Shown here: in pieces, positions 63,358 through 64,000 of the stretch | Position numbering within the stretch: position 1 is the stretch's first letter | Layout: every line of letters begins with the position of its first letter | NCBI GenBank assembly: GCA_002172485.2 | Contig: NHFP02000003.1 | Span: forward strand, 25,318-89,317 | Direction of reading: 5' to 3' | Length of the DNA: 64,000 bases | DNA from: Crocinitomicaceae bacterium TMED114 | Lineage (GTDB): Bacteria; Bacteroidota; Bacteroidia; Flavobacteriales_D; Sanyastnellaceae | Notes under the pieces: model-generated | The model's database searches: none | Told to the model about the DNA's origin: nothing | The model's input: only the letters and a program-made list of their open reading frames with translations | Program-made: the position numbers and the translations under genes

Positions 63358-64000
63358 TCAGGGCGCGCCGTGGAACGTCACGGAGTAATCCAGCACAGTC
63401 CAGGTGTCATTGCCATAGCCCGAATAGCGTGGCGAGAGGAACCACTTATCGCCGTGGGGCGCCAAAATGCTGGGCGCATGCGGAAACAGCTCCTCAAACA
63501 CGTAGATGTTTTGGAACCACCCGTCATCCTGAAGCTCGCCCAAGCGGTTGTTTTCTGGATTCAGGACGGTGCTCTCATTGAATTCCATGTACCACAAATA
63601 GCTGTCGGTATCGGGATGATAGCTGATCTGCCCCGTAACAAAAGGCGTCGGGCCGAAGAAGCGGATGTGGTTGAATTCGACCGGAATGTTCGTGATCACC
63701 CATTGCTGATCGACCCAAGCGGTGTCCAACACCTCCTCTCCTTGTTCATTTTCCCGCAATTGGATGTCCATCGCGGCCAAGGTGTAAGTCACGCTGTCGA
63801 GTGGCACCAAGCCTTGCATGGCCCGATCACAGTGGATCTCCCAAGCAGACACATGAACGCTTTCCACCGGCATTTCCCAAGCCGTGAGGAACCTCGTCAA
63901 GTCCGCTGCAGAAATGAGGCCGTCCTGATTGTAGTCGGGGCTCCAACCCGATTGGGCGGAAGCCGCCGGTCCGAAGAACAGCAAGAAGGATGCCGCGACG
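63358..64000 (-). CDS. Exported protein with N-terminal EF-hand/dockerin-like repeat, 5' end outside the window
   Basis: The frame is open to the window edge. The visible N-terminal part VAASFLLFFGPAASAQSG is the end of a signal peptide, so only a few codons are missing. An EF-hand-like repeat (DYNQDGLISAADLTRFLTAW) directly follows, here at the N-terminus instead of the C-terminus. The remaining 175 residues (IPVEFNHIRFFGPTPFVTGQ, PDTDSYLWYMEFNESTVLNP) are beta-rich and unrecognised. The gene lies 42 bases upstream of the peroxidase start, on the same strand. Confidence 0.75.
   Translation of the reverse strand, partial: VAASFLLFFGPAASAQSGWSPDYNQDGLISAADLTRFLTAWEMPVESVHVSAWEIHCDRAMQGLVPLDSVTYTLAAMDIQLRENEQGEEVLDTAWVDQQWVITNIPVEFNHIRFFGPTPFVTGQISYHPDTDSYLWYMEFNESTVLNPENNRLGELQDDGWFQNIYVFEELFPHAPSILAPHGDKWFLSPRYSGYGNDTWTVLDYSVTFHGAP

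Overview
The window looks like chromosomal DNA of a GC-rich marine member of the Bacteroidota (Flavobacteriales-like). Support comes from several sides: type A C-terminal sorting domains typical of the type IX secretion system (T9SS), a proteorhodopsin next to blh, a fused alpha/beta 2-oxoacid dehydrogenase E1, the rpmG-DUF4295-ftsY-rimO cluster, and TAnnTTTG-type -7 promoter boxes instead of clear Shine-Dalgarno sites. Coding density is very high. No stretch over 300 bases lacks a gene; the longest gaps are 2565-2804 and 46570-46859. No rRNA, insertion sequence, prophage or CRISPR array was seen.

Layout. 1-2564: 5' part of a giant secreted HYR-like repeat protein (minus). 2805-6050: fused E1 and a ferredoxin-type reductase. 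6051-9485: ftsK-lolA (minus). 9607-12950: rpmG, DUF4295, ftsY, rimO, queE. 12951-16946: guaA, a LysM/periplasmic-binding-like protein and hemF, overlapping on the minus strand. 17033-19535: maf, a green-type proton-pumping proteorhodopsin and blh, with a hairpin between the last two. 19540-21723: mnmH-selD, for selenouridine in tRNA. 21821-29666: secreted proteins (Kazal, CotH/lamin-tail, propeller, esterase), an NTF2-like lipoprotein and a small membrane protein. 29801-38812: tRNA-Pro, a SulP transporter, pirin, tRNA-Ser, a large carbohydrate-binding-like secreted protein, bestrophin, gapN, a cold-shock protein and tRNA-Arg. 38999-42511: envelope proteins, a HAD-like protein and a BamA-type barrel. 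42508-46569: a tightly overlapping aromatic amino acid operon (pheA, aminotransferase, DAHP synthase/chorismate mutase) continuing into a thioesterase, an SRPBCC protein and the barrel. 46860-64000: mostly secreted or surface proteins (G8/beta-helix, FISUMP, LVIVD, M14 peptidase, endonuclease I, dihaem peroxidase), a DEAD-box helicase, a broken tonB fragment and an orphan dockerin-like remnant.

Three themes run through the window. First, many genes have their -7 promoter box ending only 3-7 bases before the start codon, which predicts leaderless mRNAs. Second, secreted proteins share a 21-residue cysteine motif (11 copies in six proteins) and dockerin-like C-terminal tails; these tails occur on proteins that lack a recognisable T9SS domain, so they may be an alternative surface-attachment or sorting module. 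Third, candidate cis-regulatory structures sit at the rhodopsin/blh and pheA loci.
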